Assembly: GCF_035581345.1 (NCBI RefSeq)
Contig: NZ_CP141608.1
Span: 1,506,001-1,570,000, forward strand
DNA: 64,000 nt
Source: Pseudomonas sp. JQ170C
GTDB taxonomy: Bacteria; Pseudomonadota; Gammaproteobacteria; Pseudomonadales; Pseudomonadaceae
Direction of reading: 5' to 3'
In this document: positions 34,800 through 44,391 of the stretch, in pieces
Position numbering within the stretch: position 1 is the stretch's first letter
Layout of the letters: each line of letters opens with the position of its first letter
Notes under the pieces: generated by a model
Seen by the model: the letters and a program-made list of their open reading frames with translations, nothing else
Database searches by the model: none
Told to the model about the DNA's origin: nothing
Translations under genes and position numbers: made by a program

Positions 34800-37700
34800 A
34801 TGGCCAAGTTAATCGGTGTCGTCAGCAAAATTGTCGGAGAAGTCTTCGCTGTGGCCAGTGACGGGACACGTCGGGCGCTGGCTGAAGGTGACCGGCTGTT
34901 TGTAGGCGAGCAGCTGGATACAGGCGTTGCGGGCGCCGTGGCCGTCCATCTGCAAAATGGCAGCGAGTTGACCCTGGGGCGTGGCAGCAGCCTGCAACTG
35001 TCGGACGCGCTGCTGGCCAACCGCGCACCGCACGTGGACACCCCTGAGGCGTCGACGCCGAGCCAGGCGCAACTCACCGATGTAGAGAAGCTCCAGCAAG
35101 CGATTGCTTCCGGTGTCGACCCGAGCCAGGAAGCCGATCCGACCGCCGCTGGCCCAGGCAGTGGCGGGGCGTCGGGAGCAGCGGGTGGCGGTCACTCCTT
35201 TGTACTGCTCAGTGAAGTGGCCGGACGGGTCGATCCGGTCATCGGCTTTCCGACGGCGGGCTTCAACGGATTTCCAGAGCTGGCCGACCTGGATGTCGGT
35301 TTGTTCAATAACAATGAAGCGCCTCCAGTGCTGGTGGCGCCCCCTGAGCCGGCTGCAGACAACCCGGTCAGCCTCGAAGGGCTGGCGGTGGACGGTGGCG
35401 AGTTGAGCTTGAACGAGGCCAACCTGGCGCAGGGCTCGGCCAGTAACCCGGCCGCCCTGACCCAGGCCGGCAGCTTCACCGTGGTAGCGCCAGACGGGGT
35501 GTTCAACCTTAATGTCGGTGGTATCAATGTGGTGACTGCGGGCGCGGTGACCGGCGTGGGGCAGTCCATCACCACCGGGCTCGGCAATGTCCTGACCATC
35601 ACCGGCTACGATGCTGCCACTGGCGTCGTCAGCTACAGCTACACCCTCACCGGTGCCGAGGCCCATGCCGCTGGCAACGGTGCCAATGGGCTGGGCGAAA
35701 GCTTCACGGTACTGGTCAGCGACACCGATGGTGATGTGGCCAGCGGCTCGCTGGATGTCACCGTCATAGACGATGTGCCCCGGGCTGAAGGCGACACCAA
35801 CTCGGTGACTGCCACCGAGAACCAGTTGACCCTAACGGGCAATGTGCTGACCAACGATGTGCAGGGCGCCGACCGGATAGCCACCGGCCCGATCACCCCC
35901 GGCACCTTCACCGGCAAGTACGGCACCCTGGTGCTGGCCGCCGACGGAACCTACACCTACACCCTGAACACCGCCGACCCGGACTTCATCAATCTGCACG
36001 GTGGCGGTACGGGCGTCGAGACCTTCACCTACACCCTCAACGATGCCGATGGCGATACCAGCACTGCCAACCTGGTACTCAACGTCAGCAACCTCAACGA
36101 CTCGGTCACCCTCAACGGGCTGAACGTCAACGGCGGCGAACTGACCGTTTTCGAGAAGAACCTCGGTGACGGTAGCGCGCCGAATGCCTCGGCACTGACC
36201 CAGTCCGGCAGCTTCACCATCAGCGCCCCGGACGGTGTGCAGAGCATGACCGTGCATGGCGTCAGCGTGATCACCGGCGGGGTGGCCAGCACTTTCCCGC
36301 AGGTCATCAACACCCCGCTGGGCAACACCCTGACCATCACCGGTTTTGATCCGGCTACGGGGGTGGTCAGCTACAGCTACACCCTGGGCGACAACGAAGC
36401 CCATGCCACTGGCGCGGGGGCCAACAGCCTCGGTGAAAGTTTCCAGGTGGTGGTCACCGACACCGACGGCAGCACTGCCAGCGGCAACATCGACGTGAAC
36501 ATCGTCGACGACATGCCGACCGCGAATCCCGATAGCAATGACCTGATTGCCAGCGAAACCCGACTGACCCTGAGCGGCAATGTGCTGACCAATGACGTGC
36601 AGGGCGCCGACCGAGTGACTGCCGGCCCGATCACCCCCGGTACCTTCACTGGCAAGTACGGCACCCTGGTGCTGGCCGCCGACGGAACCTACACCTACAC
36701 CCTGAACACCACCGACCCGGACTTCATCAATCTGCACGGCGGCGGTACGGGCGTCGAGACCTTCACCTACACCCTCAACGATGCCGATGGCGATACCAGC
36801 ACCGCCAACCTGGTACTCAACGTCAGCAACCTCAACGACCCGGTCACCCTCAATGGGCTGAACGTCAACGGTGGCGAACTGACCGTTTTCGAGAAGAACC
36901 TCGGTGACGGCAGTGCGCCGAATACCTCGGCACTGACCAAGACGGGCAGCTTCACCATCACCGCTCCGGATGGTGTGCAGAGCATGACCGTGCATGGCGT
37001 CAGTGTGATCACCGGCGGGGTGGCCAACACCTTCCCGCAGGTCATCAACACCCCGCTGGGCAACACCCTGACCATCACCGGTTTTGATCCGGCTACGGGG
37101 GTGGTCACCTACAGCTACACCCTGGGCGACAACGAAACCCATGCGACCGGCGCAGGGGCCAACAGCCTCGGTGAAAGCTTCCAGGTGGTGGTCACCGACA
37201 CCGACGGCAGCACTGCCAGCGGCAACATCGACGTGAACATCGTTGACGATGTGCCGACCGCGAACCCCGACAGCAATGACCTGATTGCCAGCGAAACCCG
37301 ACTGACCCTGAGCGGCAATGTGCTGACCAACGACGTGCAGGGCGCCGATCGAGTGACTGCCGGTCCGATCACTCCCGGTACCTTCACCGGCAAGTACGGC
37401 ACCCTGGTGTTGAACGCCGACGGCACCTACACCTACACCCTCAACACCAGCGATGCGGATTTCATCAACCTGCACGGTGGTGGAACGGGGGTAGAAACCT
37501 TCACCTACACCCTGACCGACGCCGATGGCGATGTCAGCTCGGCCAACCTGGAGCTGAAAGTCAGCAACCTGGACAACCCGGTCGTGATCAACGGCCTGGA
37601 CATTACCGGTGGCGAGCAAACGGTCTTTGAGAAAAACCTCAGCGATGGCAGCAGCCCGGATGCTTCGGCATTGACCAAGACGGGCACCTTCACCGTGACC

Positions 37701-40466
37701 GCGCCCGATGGTCTGCAGAGCCTGATCGTCGGCGGTATCACGGTGGTCAGTGGTGGCGTGGTCAGCGGCTTCCCGCAAACGGGCACCACGCCGCTGGGCA
37801 ACTCGCTGACCATTACCGGCTACAACCCGAGCACGGGGGTAGTCAGCTACACCTACACCTTGCTGGACAACGAGAGCCATCCGAATGCCGGCGGCATCAA
37901 CAACCTGTCTGACAGCATCACGGTTACGGCAACCGACAGCGACGGCAGCTCGGCCACCGCTCACCTGGATGTGACCATCGTCGATGATGTGCCGGGGGTG
38001 GTGGGCGCCGAGCGCTCGGTCACGCCGGGGCAGGTGGACTCCAACTTGCTGCTGATCATTGATGTGTCCAGCAGTATGACCTCCGGTTCAGGGGTTAACG
38101 GGTTGAGTCGCCTGGAACTGTCCAAGCAGGCGATCAATGCCTTGCTCGACAAGTACGACGAGATGGGCGACGTCAAGGTACAGATCGTCATCTTCGGCAG
38201 CGACGCCTCGGCCCCGTCGACGGTCTGGCTCTCGGTCGCCGATGCCAAGCTCTATGTCGCAGGGCTTCATGCCGGCGGCACGACTAACTACGACGCGGCG
38301 GTTGCCGCAGCGCAGCAGGCATTTGTCACCAACGGCAAGATCGATGGTGCGCAGAATGTGGGCTACTTCTTCTCCGATGGTGCGCCTGTCCCCAGCTCCA
38401 GCGGCCTGAACGCACAGGAGGAGGCTGCCTGGAAGGCGTTTCTGGATCAGAACGGGATCAAGACCTACGCCATCGGCCTTGGCAATGGCGTCAATACCGA
38501 TAACCTCAACCCATTGGCCTACGATGGCAGCACCCACACCGACACCAATTCGGTGGTGGTCACCGACCTGAGCATGCTGAACCAGGTGCTGTCCGGCACG
38601 GTTCAGGGTGCACCGATTACCGGCAGCCTGATGACGGATGGGCACTTCGGCGCCGATGGCGGCTTTATCAAGTCGTTGCTGATCGATGGCACCACCTACA
38701 CCTACGACCCCAAGGCCAACAACGGGCAAGGCAGCTACACCGCCACGGGGACCGACCGGGGCAGCTTCGATACGACCACCAACAGCTTCAACATCAAGAC
38801 AGTGCTGGGCGGTACCTTTGTGGTGGACATGGACACTGGCGAGTTCACCTACACGCCACCCAAAGACAACGGCACGACGCGGGTTGAAACTATCGGCTTC
38901 ACCGCCAGCGACAACGATGGTGACGTGAGCAGCGCTACTCTCACGGTGAATGTCCACGGCAATACCGCGCCGGTGGTGGGGGCCGACCACATCATCACCA
39001 ACATTCTCTCCAGCACTATCGTGGTGCCGGCGGAAGCTTTGCTGGCCAACGACAGCGACGCCGACAATGATCGGCTGAGCACCGGCCCGACGTCCTTCAA
39101 CACCGGTTGGGAGGCCAAGGGCGCGGGGTTCACCGTGACCAACGCTTCACTGCAGCAGATCGACTTCGACGGCACCGGCAGCAGTTCCGGCAACCGGGAG
39201 AAAGCCCTGGATCGCAGCGCCTTCAGGGGCGCGGCCAACGTCACGACGGCAGCCTTGATCGTCAACGGCTACCTGGGCGCCGTCTCCACAACCAGCGCCA
39301 ACGATGAAGACGTGTTGACCGTGACCCTGAAGAAGGGCGAGAAACTCACCCTCAACCATGACGTTGCAGACGGGCACATCCTGATGCAGTGGAAGGATGC
39401 GACGGGCAGCTATGAGAACATCGTCAACGGTGACTCGTTCACGGCCAGCCATGACGGGGTCTACAGCATTCATGTGGTCAACCTGACCAACACGTCCGGC
39501 TCCAGTGCCAACGCGGCGGAGTACTACAACCTGACCATGACGGTCGACTACGCCGGGGCACAGCCGGAGACCTACAACGGGACCTACGCCGTCAGCGACG
39601 GGCACGGTGGCAGCGTAACCGGCAACGTCGATATCACCTACCACGCAGGCAGCACCCTCACCGGTACCGACGGCAGTGACACCTTGCTGGCGGGGGCCGG
39701 CAACGACACGCTCACTGCCGGGGCGGGCAACGATGTGCTGATCGGTGGTGATGGCGACGACACACTGCAGGGGGGCGACGGTAATGATTTGCTGATCGGC
39801 GGCGCCGGAAACGACGTGCTCGATGGCGGCGCGGGGATCGACACGGCCAGCTACGCGGGGGCGGGCAGTGGCGTTACGGTCAGCCTTAATGCCAACGGCT
39901 CGCAGAATACTTTGGGGGCGGGTACCGATACCCTGACCGGTATCGAGAACCTGGTCGGCTCCGACTACAACGACACCCTGACCGGCAACGACATGGCCAA
40001 CCTGCTCAGAGGGGGGCTGGGCAACGATACCCTGGTGGGAGGTGGTGGTGACGATGTGCTGATCGGTGGGCGAGGCAACAACACCCTCACCGGCGGTGCC
40101 GGCAGCGACACCTTCCAATGGCAACAAGGCAATAGCGGTCATGACGTGGTCACCGATTTCACCCCCGGGAGTGACCGGCTCGACCTTTCACAACTGCTGC
40201 AGGGCGAGAATGCGACCTCGACATCGCTGGATGATTACCTGCACTTCAAGGTCACCGGCAGCGGGGCGGGCGTTGTGTCGACCATCGAGGTAAGTGCGGT
40301 AGCGGGGGCGGCACCTGTGCAGACGATTGATCTGGCGGGCGTCAACCTGGCCCAGCATTACGGTGTCACGGCGGGAGCTGGCGGGGTGATTGCCGCAGGG
40401 CAGGATACCGCGACCATCATCAACGGGATGCTCAATGATCACTCGTTGAAGGTGGATACGGTGTAG
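34800..40466 (+). CDS. LapA/BapA-like RTX adhesin with retention module and vWA domain
   Basis: Secreted adhesin of 1888 residues. The N-terminal retention module is residues 1-110 (MAKLIGVVSKIVGEVFAVAS). A TAAG tetrapeptide at 115-118 in DPTAAGPGSG matches the site cut by the periplasmic protease LapG in LapA. Three 246-residue composite repeats (T1SS-143 and VCBS-like halves) fill 187-924, and a fourth half continues to about 1070. A vWA domain (about 1081-1260) has an intact MIDAS (DVSSS at 1088-1092, GGTTNY, FSDGAP). About ten RTX nonapeptides (GAGNDTLTA type) lie between about 1620 and 1780 before a type I secretion end. The three exporter genes are divergent. It probably anchors cells during biofilm formation, held in the TolC channel until LapG acts. 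No lapD or lapG is in the window. Confidence 0.92.
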   Translation: MAKLIGVVSKIVGEVFAVASDGTRRALAEGDRLFVGEQLDTGVAGAVAVHLQNGSELTLGRGSSLQLSDALLANRAPHVDTPEASTPSQAQLTDVEKLQQAIASGVDPSQEADPTAAGPGSGGASGAAGGGHSFVLLSEVAGRVDPVIGFPTAGFNGFPELADLDVGLFNNNEAPPVLVAPPEPAADNPVSLEGLAVDGGELSLNEANLAQGSASNPAALTQAGSFTVVAPDGVFNLNVGGINVVTAGAVTGVGQSITTGLGNVLTITGYDAATGVVSYSYTLTGAEAHAAGNGANGLGESFTVLVSDTDGDVASGSLDVTVIDDVPRAEGDTNSVTATENQLTLTGNVLTNDVQGADRIATGPITPGTFTGKYGTLVLAADGTYTYTLNTADPDFINLHGGGTGVETFTYTLNDADGDTSTANLVLNVSNLNDSVTLNGLNVNGGELTVFEKNLGDGSAPNASALTQSGSFTISAPDGVQSMTVHGVSVITGGVASTFPQVINTPLGNTLTITGFDPATGVVSYSYTLGDNEAHATGAGANSLGESFQVVVTDTDGSTASGNIDVNIVDDMPTANPDSNDLIASETRLTLSGNVLTNDVQGADRVTAGPITPGTFTGKYGTLVLAADGTYTYTLNTTDPDFINLHGGGTGVETFTYTLNDADGDTSTANLVLNVSNLNDPVTLNGLNVNGGELTVFEKNLGDGSAPNTSALTKTGSFTITAPDGVQSMTVHGVSVITGGVANTFPQVINTPLGNTLTITGFDPATGVVTYSYTLGDNETHATGAGANSLGESFQVVVTDTDGSTASGNIDVNIVDDVPTANPDSNDLIASETRLTLSGNVLTNDVQGADRVTAGPITPGTFTGKYGTLVLNADGTYTYTLNTSDADFINLHGGGTGVETFTYTLTDADGDVSSANLELKVSNLDNPVVINGLDITGGEQTVFEKNLSDGSSPDASALTKTGTFTVTAPDGLQSLIVGGITVVSGGVVSGFPQTGTTPLGNSLTITGYNPSTGVVSYTYTLLDNESHPNAGGINNLSDSITVTATDSDGSSATAHLDVTIVDDVPGVVGAERSVTPGQVDSNLLLIIDVSSSMTSGSGVNGLSRLELSKQAINALLDKYDEMGDVKVQIVIFGSDASAPSTVWLSVADAKLYVAGLHAGGTTNYDAAVAAAQQAFVTNGKIDGAQNVGYFFSDGAPVPSSSGLNAQEEAAWKAFLDQNGIKTYAIGLGNGVNTDNLNPLAYDGSTHTDTNSVVVTDLSMLNQVLSGTVQGAPITGSLMTDGHFGADGGFIKSLLIDGTTYTYDPKANNGQGSYTATGTDRGSFDTTTNSFNIKTVLGGTFVVDMDTGEFTYTPPKDNGTTRVETIGFTASDNDGDVSSATLTVNVHGNTAPVVGADHIITNILSSTIVVPAEALLANDSDADNDRLSTGPTSFNTGWEAKGAGFTVTNASLQQIDFDGTGSSSGNREKALDRSAFRGAANVTTAALIVNGYLGAVSTTSANDEDVLTVTLKKGEKLTLNHDVADGHILMQWKDATGSYENIVNGDSFTASHDGVYSIHVVNLTNTSGSSANAAEYYNLTMTVDYAGAQPETYNGTYAVSDGHGGSVTGNVDITYHAGSTLTGTDGSDTLLAGAGNDTLTAGAGNDVLIGGDGDDTLQGGDGNDLLIGGAGNDVLDGGAGIDTASYAGAGSGVTVSLNANGSQNTLGAGTDTLTGIENLVGSDYNDTLTGNDMANLLRGGLGNDTLVGGGGDDVLIGGRGNNTLTGGAGSDTFQWQQGNSGHDVVTDFTPGSDRLDLSQLLQGENATSTSLDDYLHFKVTGSGAGVVSTIEVSAVAGAAPVQTIDLAGVNLAQHYGVTAGAGGVIAAGQDTATIINGMLNDHSLKVDTV
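35358..37571 (+). repeat. Three exact-period 738-bp tandem repeats in the adhesin gene
   Basis: Units start at 35358, 36096 and 36834, each exactly 738 bp (246 codons); a partial fourth starts at 37572. By eye the second and third differ at about 17 of 246 residues, the first being more divergent. Such repeats vary in number by recombination and are easily collapsed in assemblies. Confidence 0.9.
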
Positions 40467-40487
40467 GAGCGGGCTTGCGCGGCGATG
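40463..40487. repeat. Single REP element spanning the adhesin stop codon
   Basis: A REP with core GTAGGAGCGGGCTTG begins at 40463; its TAG at 40464-40466 is the adhesin stop codon. It fills the 22-bp gap before the convergent YbaN stop at 40489. Confidence 0.8.
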
Positions 40488-40488
40488 C

Positions 40489-40854
40489 TTACGACGGCCG
40501 TCGTAGCGTCTTCTGCCGCAAGATGTAAATGCTGACCAGTACCGCACTGGTCAGCATGAACCCCCGTGCCCACACCAGCGGCACCAGGTAGCACGACAAA
40601 CCAATGCTCAACCACATCAGCACAATGGCGTAGACCTTGCCTTTGAGCGGTATGCCTTCGCCGCTCAGGTAGTCACGAATCCATGGACCCAGTTGCGGGT
40701 GGTTGATCAGCCAGTCATGAAAGCGCGGAGAGCTGCGGGCAAAGCACGCCGCAGCCAGAAGCAGGAAAGGGGTGGTCGGCAGCACCGGCAGGAAAATGCC
40801 GATCACCCCCAGCGCGACGCTGAGCCAGCCGGCGGCCAGCAGCAGGTAGCGCAC
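40489..40854 (-). CDS. YbaN-family inner-membrane protein (DUF454)
   Basis: Small membrane protein of 121 residues with the family hallmark GVIGIFLPVLPTTPFLLLAA (residues 16-35) and CFARSSPRFHDWL next to it. It has about three or four helices. Function is unknown; E. coli YbaN lies near priC. The start is uncertain: GTG 40854 gives VRYLLLAAGW, as in homologues, while a TTG at 40863 lies one base after the upstream stop. It follows the YecA-family gene on the same strand. Confidence 0.85.
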   Translation of the reverse strand: MRYLLLAAGWLSVALGVIGIFLPVLPTTPFLLLAAACFARSSPRFHDWLINHPQLGPWIRDYLSGEGIPLKGKVYAIVLMWLSIGLSCYLVPLVWARGFMLTSAVLVSIYILRQKTLRRPS

Positions 40855-40864
40855 AGACGCCAAC

Positions 40865-41452
40865 TCAGTGGTGGCGTGGTTTGAGCAGTGCTGGTTTTTC
40901 GTCCGGCGCGTGCAGCAGCAGATACAGCGCGGTCAGCGCTTCGGGGATCTGCACGATCATGTCGTCCATCAGGTTGGCATCGCTGGCGATGTCGGCGAAC
41001 TCGGGTTGTTCATCGAACAGACCGGAGCCGACCATGATCGGCAGGAGCATTTCGCTGACTTCTTCCTCGGCCGACTCGAACCAGGCTTCTTCGCGCAGGA
41101 ACACACCTTCCATGAAGCCGATGCACCAGCCGCGCAGGTCGGAGTCATCCGGCTCTTCGCCCAGGTCCAGGTCGCATGGCAGCTCGAACTCTTCGTCGCT
41201 GGCCAACTGGCGGGCGATGTGTGCCTTGAGGGCGAGCAGGGTGGTTTCGATTTCTTCGCGCTGGGCGTCGTCCTTGTAATGCGGCTCTTCAGCGAACAGG
41301 GCGTCGATCCATTCGCGGTCCGGGACCTGCTCGGAGCAGATCGACAGCGCGGTCATGTAGCCGTGGGCGGCAACGTAGTCCAGCGCCTCTTCGTGCAGCT
41401 CGTCGGCGTCGAGGAAGGCTTGCAGGCGGGTCAATTGCTCGGCGAAGGACAT
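40865..41452 (-). CDS. YecA/YgfB-family protein (UPF0149)
   Basis: Acidic protein of 195 residues of the UPF0149 family: an all-helical fold with LHEEALDYVAAHGYMTAL near residue 20 and LRGWCIGFMEGVF near 105. It lacks the C-terminal SEC-C zinc motif seen in YecA proper. Function unknown, although YgfB in P. aeruginosa affects AmpDh3-dependent beta-lactam resistance; whether this is that orthologue is not certain. It is followed within a few bases by YbaN. Confidence 0.85.
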   Translation of the reverse strand: MSFAEQLTRLQAFLDADELHEEALDYVAAHGYMTALSICSEQVPDREWIDALFAEEPHYKDDAQREEIETTLLALKAHIARQLASDEEFELPCDLDLGEEPDDSDLRGWCIGFMEGVFLREEAWFESAEEEVSEMLLPIMVGSGLFDEQPEFADIASDANLMDDMIVQIPEALTALYLLLHAPDEKPALLKPRHH

Positions 41453-41561
41453 TACGGGGCTACCTTGGGAATAAACGATACTGAATTCTAGCACCTTGCA
41501 GCGCAATCAAGGCAAAGGAAGACGTCTATCGCTGAGCATCCTGTGAAGCCGCAGGCTCCGG

Positions 41562-41616
41562 TATAATGCCCCGCTTTTACCCCAGGCCGCCCGTGCGACA
41601 AGGTCCGGGTAAAAGC
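41562..41616 (+). promoter_or_regulatory. recQ promoter -10 box and 5'-leader stem
   Basis: A consensus TATAAT is at 41562-41567, with only a weak -35. A perfect 10-bp stem GCTTTTACCC (41573-41582) / GGGTAAAAGC (41607-41616) begins at about the predicted transcription start, leaving a leader of about 125 nt before recQ. Confidence 0.55.
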
Positions 41617-41697
41617 CGCTTACGCAATTTCGGGTGTAGCGGGGAAGGTTTTCATCCAGCCTGTGCCCAGGATGGTTTTGCGATTTTTGGAGTTTTT

Positions 41698-43833
41698 ATG
41701 CTCGAACAGGCTCAGCGCGTCCTCAAGGACATCTTCGGCTATGACAGTTTTCGGGGGCGCCAGGGTGCGATCATCGAACGCGTGGCCAAGGGTGGCGATG
41801 CGCTGGTGCTGATGCCCACCGGCGGCGGCAAGTCCCTGTGCTTCCAGGTGCCGGCGCTGTTGCGCCCAGGCCTGGCGGTGGTGGTATCGCCCCTGATCGC
41901 GTTGATGGAAGACCAGGTGGCGACCCTCGACGAACTGGGCGTGGCTGCGGCTTCGCTGAACTCCACCTTGAGCGCCGAGCAGCAACGCGAGCTTGCCGGG
42001 CGCATCCGCCGGGGTGAAGTGAAGATGCTGTACCTGGCGCCGGAGCGCCTGGTGCAGCCACGCATGCTGGACTTTTTGCGCACCCTGGATATCGCCCTGT
42101 TCGCCATCGACGAAGCCCACTGCGTATCGCAATGGGGTCACGACTTCCGTCCTGAATACCTGCAACTGGGGCAACTGGCCGAGCTGTTCCCCGATGTGCC
42201 GCGCATCGCCCTGACCGCCACGGCAGACATGCGCACCCGCGAAGAAATCGTCACGCGCCTGCACTTGCAGAATGCCGAGCGCTTTCTCTCCAGTTTCGAC
42301 CGCCCGAACATTTTCTACCGCATCGTGCCCAAGGAGCAGCCACGCAAGCAGTTGCTGGCGTTCCTCGGTGAGCGACGCGGCAACGCCGGTATCGTCTATT
42401 GCCTGTCGCGCAAGAAGGTCGACGACGTGGCCGCCTACCTGTGCGACCAGGGCTTTCCGGCACTGCCTTACCATGCCGGCCTGCCTGCCGAGACCCGTGC
42501 CGCCAACCAGCGCCGCTTCCTCAACGAGGAAGGTCTGATCATGGTTGCCACCATTGCGTTCGGCATGGGCATCGACAAACCCAACGTGCGCTTCGTTGCC
42601 CACCTGGACCTGCCCAAGTCGCTGGAAGCCTACTATCAGGAAACCGGCCGGGCTGGTCGTGATGGTCTGCCGGCGGATGCCTGGATGGCCTACGGCCTGC
42701 AGGACATGGTGATGCTCAAGCAGATGCTGCAGAACTCCGAAGGGGACGAGCGCCACAAGCGGATCGAACAACACAAGCTCGATGCGATGCTCGCCCTGTG
42801 TGAAGAAACCCGCTGCCGCCGACAGACCCTGCTCAACTACTTTGATGAAGAGTTGCTGCAACCGTGCGGGCACTGCGACAACTGCATCGATGGCGTGCAG
42901 ACCTGGGACGCCACCGAGCCTGCACGCCAGGCATTGTCAGCGGTGTACCGCACCGGTCAGCGCTATGGCGTGGGCCATCTGGTGGATGTGCTGCTGGGCC
43001 GCGACAACGAGAAAGTGCGCAACTTCGGTCATGAAAAGCTGGCGGTATACGGCGTCGGCAAGGACCGCTCCGAAGGCGAGTGGCGTACATTGTTCCGTCA
43101 GCTGGTTGCCCGCGGCCTGGCCGATATCGACCTTGAAGGCTACGGCGGCTTGCGCCTGTCCGACACCTGCCGGCCATTGCTGCGCGGTGAGGTCAGCCTG
43201 GAGCTGCGCCGCGACCTCAAGCCGCAGGCCACCAGCAAGGGCAGCAGCAGTGGCGGCAGCCCGGCCAGCCAGTTGGTGCGCGGCGAGGAGCGCGAGCAGT
43301 GGGAAGCCTTGCGCGCCTTGCGCCGCAAGCTGGCCGAAGAGCATGGCGTGCCGCCCTACGTCATCTTCCCGGATTCGACCTTGCTGGAAATGCTGCGCAG
43401 CCAGCCCTCCAGCCTCAGTGAAATGGCCCGGGTCAGTGGTGTGGGGGCGCGCAAGCTGGAGCGCTACGGCGAGGCCTTCCTCGAAGTGTTGGGCGGTGCG
43501 GCCGAGACGCCGCCGGTGGTGGCCGACCTGCGTCACGAGCTGACCAGCCTTGCCCGTGCCGGGATGACGCCGGCGCAGATCGCCGGTCAGCTCAACTGCA
43601 GCGAAAAGAACGTCTACAGCATGCTGGCCGAAGCCATTGGCCGCCAGCAGTTGTCGTTGGAGCAGGCCCTGGACCTGCCCGAAGACCTGCTGGCCGAAGT
43701 CCAGGATGCGTTCCTCGACGGCGAGGGCGAACTACCGCCGGTATCGGCCATCGCCGAGCAGTTTGGTGCGCGGGTGCCGGAGGGCGTGTTGTATTGCGTG
43801 CGCGCAGCGTTGGCTGCTGAATTCGAAATGTAA
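41698..43833 (+). CDS. recQ: ATP-dependent DNA helicase RecQ
   Basis: Helicase of 711 residues, longer than E. coli RecQ. Motif I is MPTGGGKS (about residue 38), the DEAH box [13 protein letters not shown] (about 137), followed by the zinc-binding cysteines (CEETRCRR and CGHCDNC) and an HRDC domain (about 535-610). A C-terminal extension of about 100 residues has an additional helix-turn-helix-like segment ([20 protein letters not shown]). It unwinds DNA in recombination and fork repair. The ATG at 41698 follows GGAG; an in-frame ATG 132 nt upstream overlaps the predicted transcription start. Confidence 0.95.
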   Translation: MLEQAQRVLKDIFGYDSFRGRQGAIIERVAKGGDALVLMPTGGGKSLCFQVPALLRPGLAVVVSPLIALMEDQVATLDELGVAAASLNSTLSAEQQRELAGRIRRGEVKMLYLAPERLVQPRMLDFLRTLDIALFAIDEAHCVSQWGHDFRPEYLQLGQLAELFPDVPRIALTATADMRTREEIVTRLHLQNAERFLSSFDRPNIFYRIVPKEQPRKQLLAFLGERRGNAGIVYCLSRKKVDDVAAYLCDQGFPALPYHAGLPAETRAANQRRFLNEEGLIMVATIAFGMGIDKPNVRFVAHLDLPKSLEAYYQETGRAGRDGLPADAWMAYGLQDMVMLKQMLQNSEGDERHKRIEQHKLDAMLALCEETRCRRQTLLNYFDEELLQPCGHCDNCIDGVQTWDATEPARQALSAVYRTGQRYGVGHLVDVLLGRDNEKVRNFGHEKLAVYGVGKDRSEGEWRTLFRQLVARGLADIDLEGYGGLRLSDTCRPLLRGEVSLELRRDLKPQATSKGSSSGGSPASQLVRGEEREQWEALRALRRKLAEEHGVPPYVIFPDSTLLEMLRSQPSSLSEMARVSGVGARKLERYGEAFLEVLGGAAETPPVVADLRHELTSLARAGMTPAQIAGQLNCSEKNVYSMLAEAIGRQQLSLEQALDLPEDLLAEVQDAFLDGEGELPPVSAIAEQFGARVPEGVLYCVRAALAAEFEM

Positions 43834-43920
43834 TACAGGATTTGTCATTATTTCTAACGATTACCGGGTAGCTGGCGGCTTTATGAGCCTTGCCTGTTAC
43901 GCGGGGTCATGGTTAGCTGG

Positions 43921-43931
43921 CTAATAATTAG
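43921..43931. promoter_or_regulatory. Palindrome CTAAT-A-ATTAG before the MarR gene
   Basis: Perfect 5-bp arms 19 nt upstream of the MarR start. Nearby TTAGCTGG and TTCTAAT sequences may be half-sites. A place for MarR autoregulation. Confidence 0.4.
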
Positions 43932-43950
43932 TTCTAATGATGAGTTTTTT

Positions 43951-44385
43951 ATGCCGTTGACTGACCACCACCGCTTCGGAATGCAGATAGCCCAGATGTC
44001 CCGAGGCTGGCGTGCCGAGCTGGACCGTCGCCTAGCCGGGTTGAATCTGTCCCAGGCCCGCTGGCTGGTGTTGTTGCACCTGGCGCGTTTCGACGAGGCC
44101 CCTACCCAGCGCGAACTGGCCCAGAGCGTGGGTGTTGAAGGTCCGACCCTCGCGCGTCTGCTCGACAGCCTTGAATCCCAGGGGCTGGTGCGTCGCCAGG
44201 CTGTGCTTGAAGACCGCCGCGCCAAGAAAATCCATTTGTGCCCGCCGGCCAAGCCGCTGATCGAGCAGATCGAAACCATCGCCAACGCCTTGCGCGCCGA
44301 GCTCTTCACCGGGGTCGACGAGGAAGAGTTGCGCGTGTGCATGAAGGTCCACGCGCGAATTCTCGCCAACCTCGAAAAGTCCTGA
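43951..44385 (+). CDS. MarR-family transcriptional regulator
   Basis: Protein of 144 residues, full MarR length, with winged helix at about 40-100 (TQRELAQSVGVEGPTLARLL as recognition region, then VLEDRRAKKIHLCP for the wing). The ATG at 43951 is chosen because MarR homology starts shortly after it. It has an SlyA-like look. It ends 6 bp from the stop of convergent plpD. Targets and ligand unknown. Confidence 0.9.
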   Translation: MPLTDHHRFGMQIAQMSRGWRAELDRRLAGLNLSQARWLVLLHLARFDEAPTQRELAQSVGVEGPTLARLLDSLESQGLVRRQAVLEDRRAKKIHLCPPAKPLIEQIETIANALRAELFTGVDEEELRVCMKVHARILANLEKS

Positions 44386-44391
44386 CGGCTC

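Noticed and set aside
35358..37571. Regular repeats considered as a CRISPR-like array
   Set aside because: The period is 738 bp, in frame and coding; there are no short repeats with unique spacers anywhere in the window.
35832..37964. Antisense open frame of 710 codons opposite the adhesin repeats
   Set aside because: It follows the 738-bp repeats of the adhesin and repeats with them. It is a by-product of the opposite strand, not an independent repeat protein.
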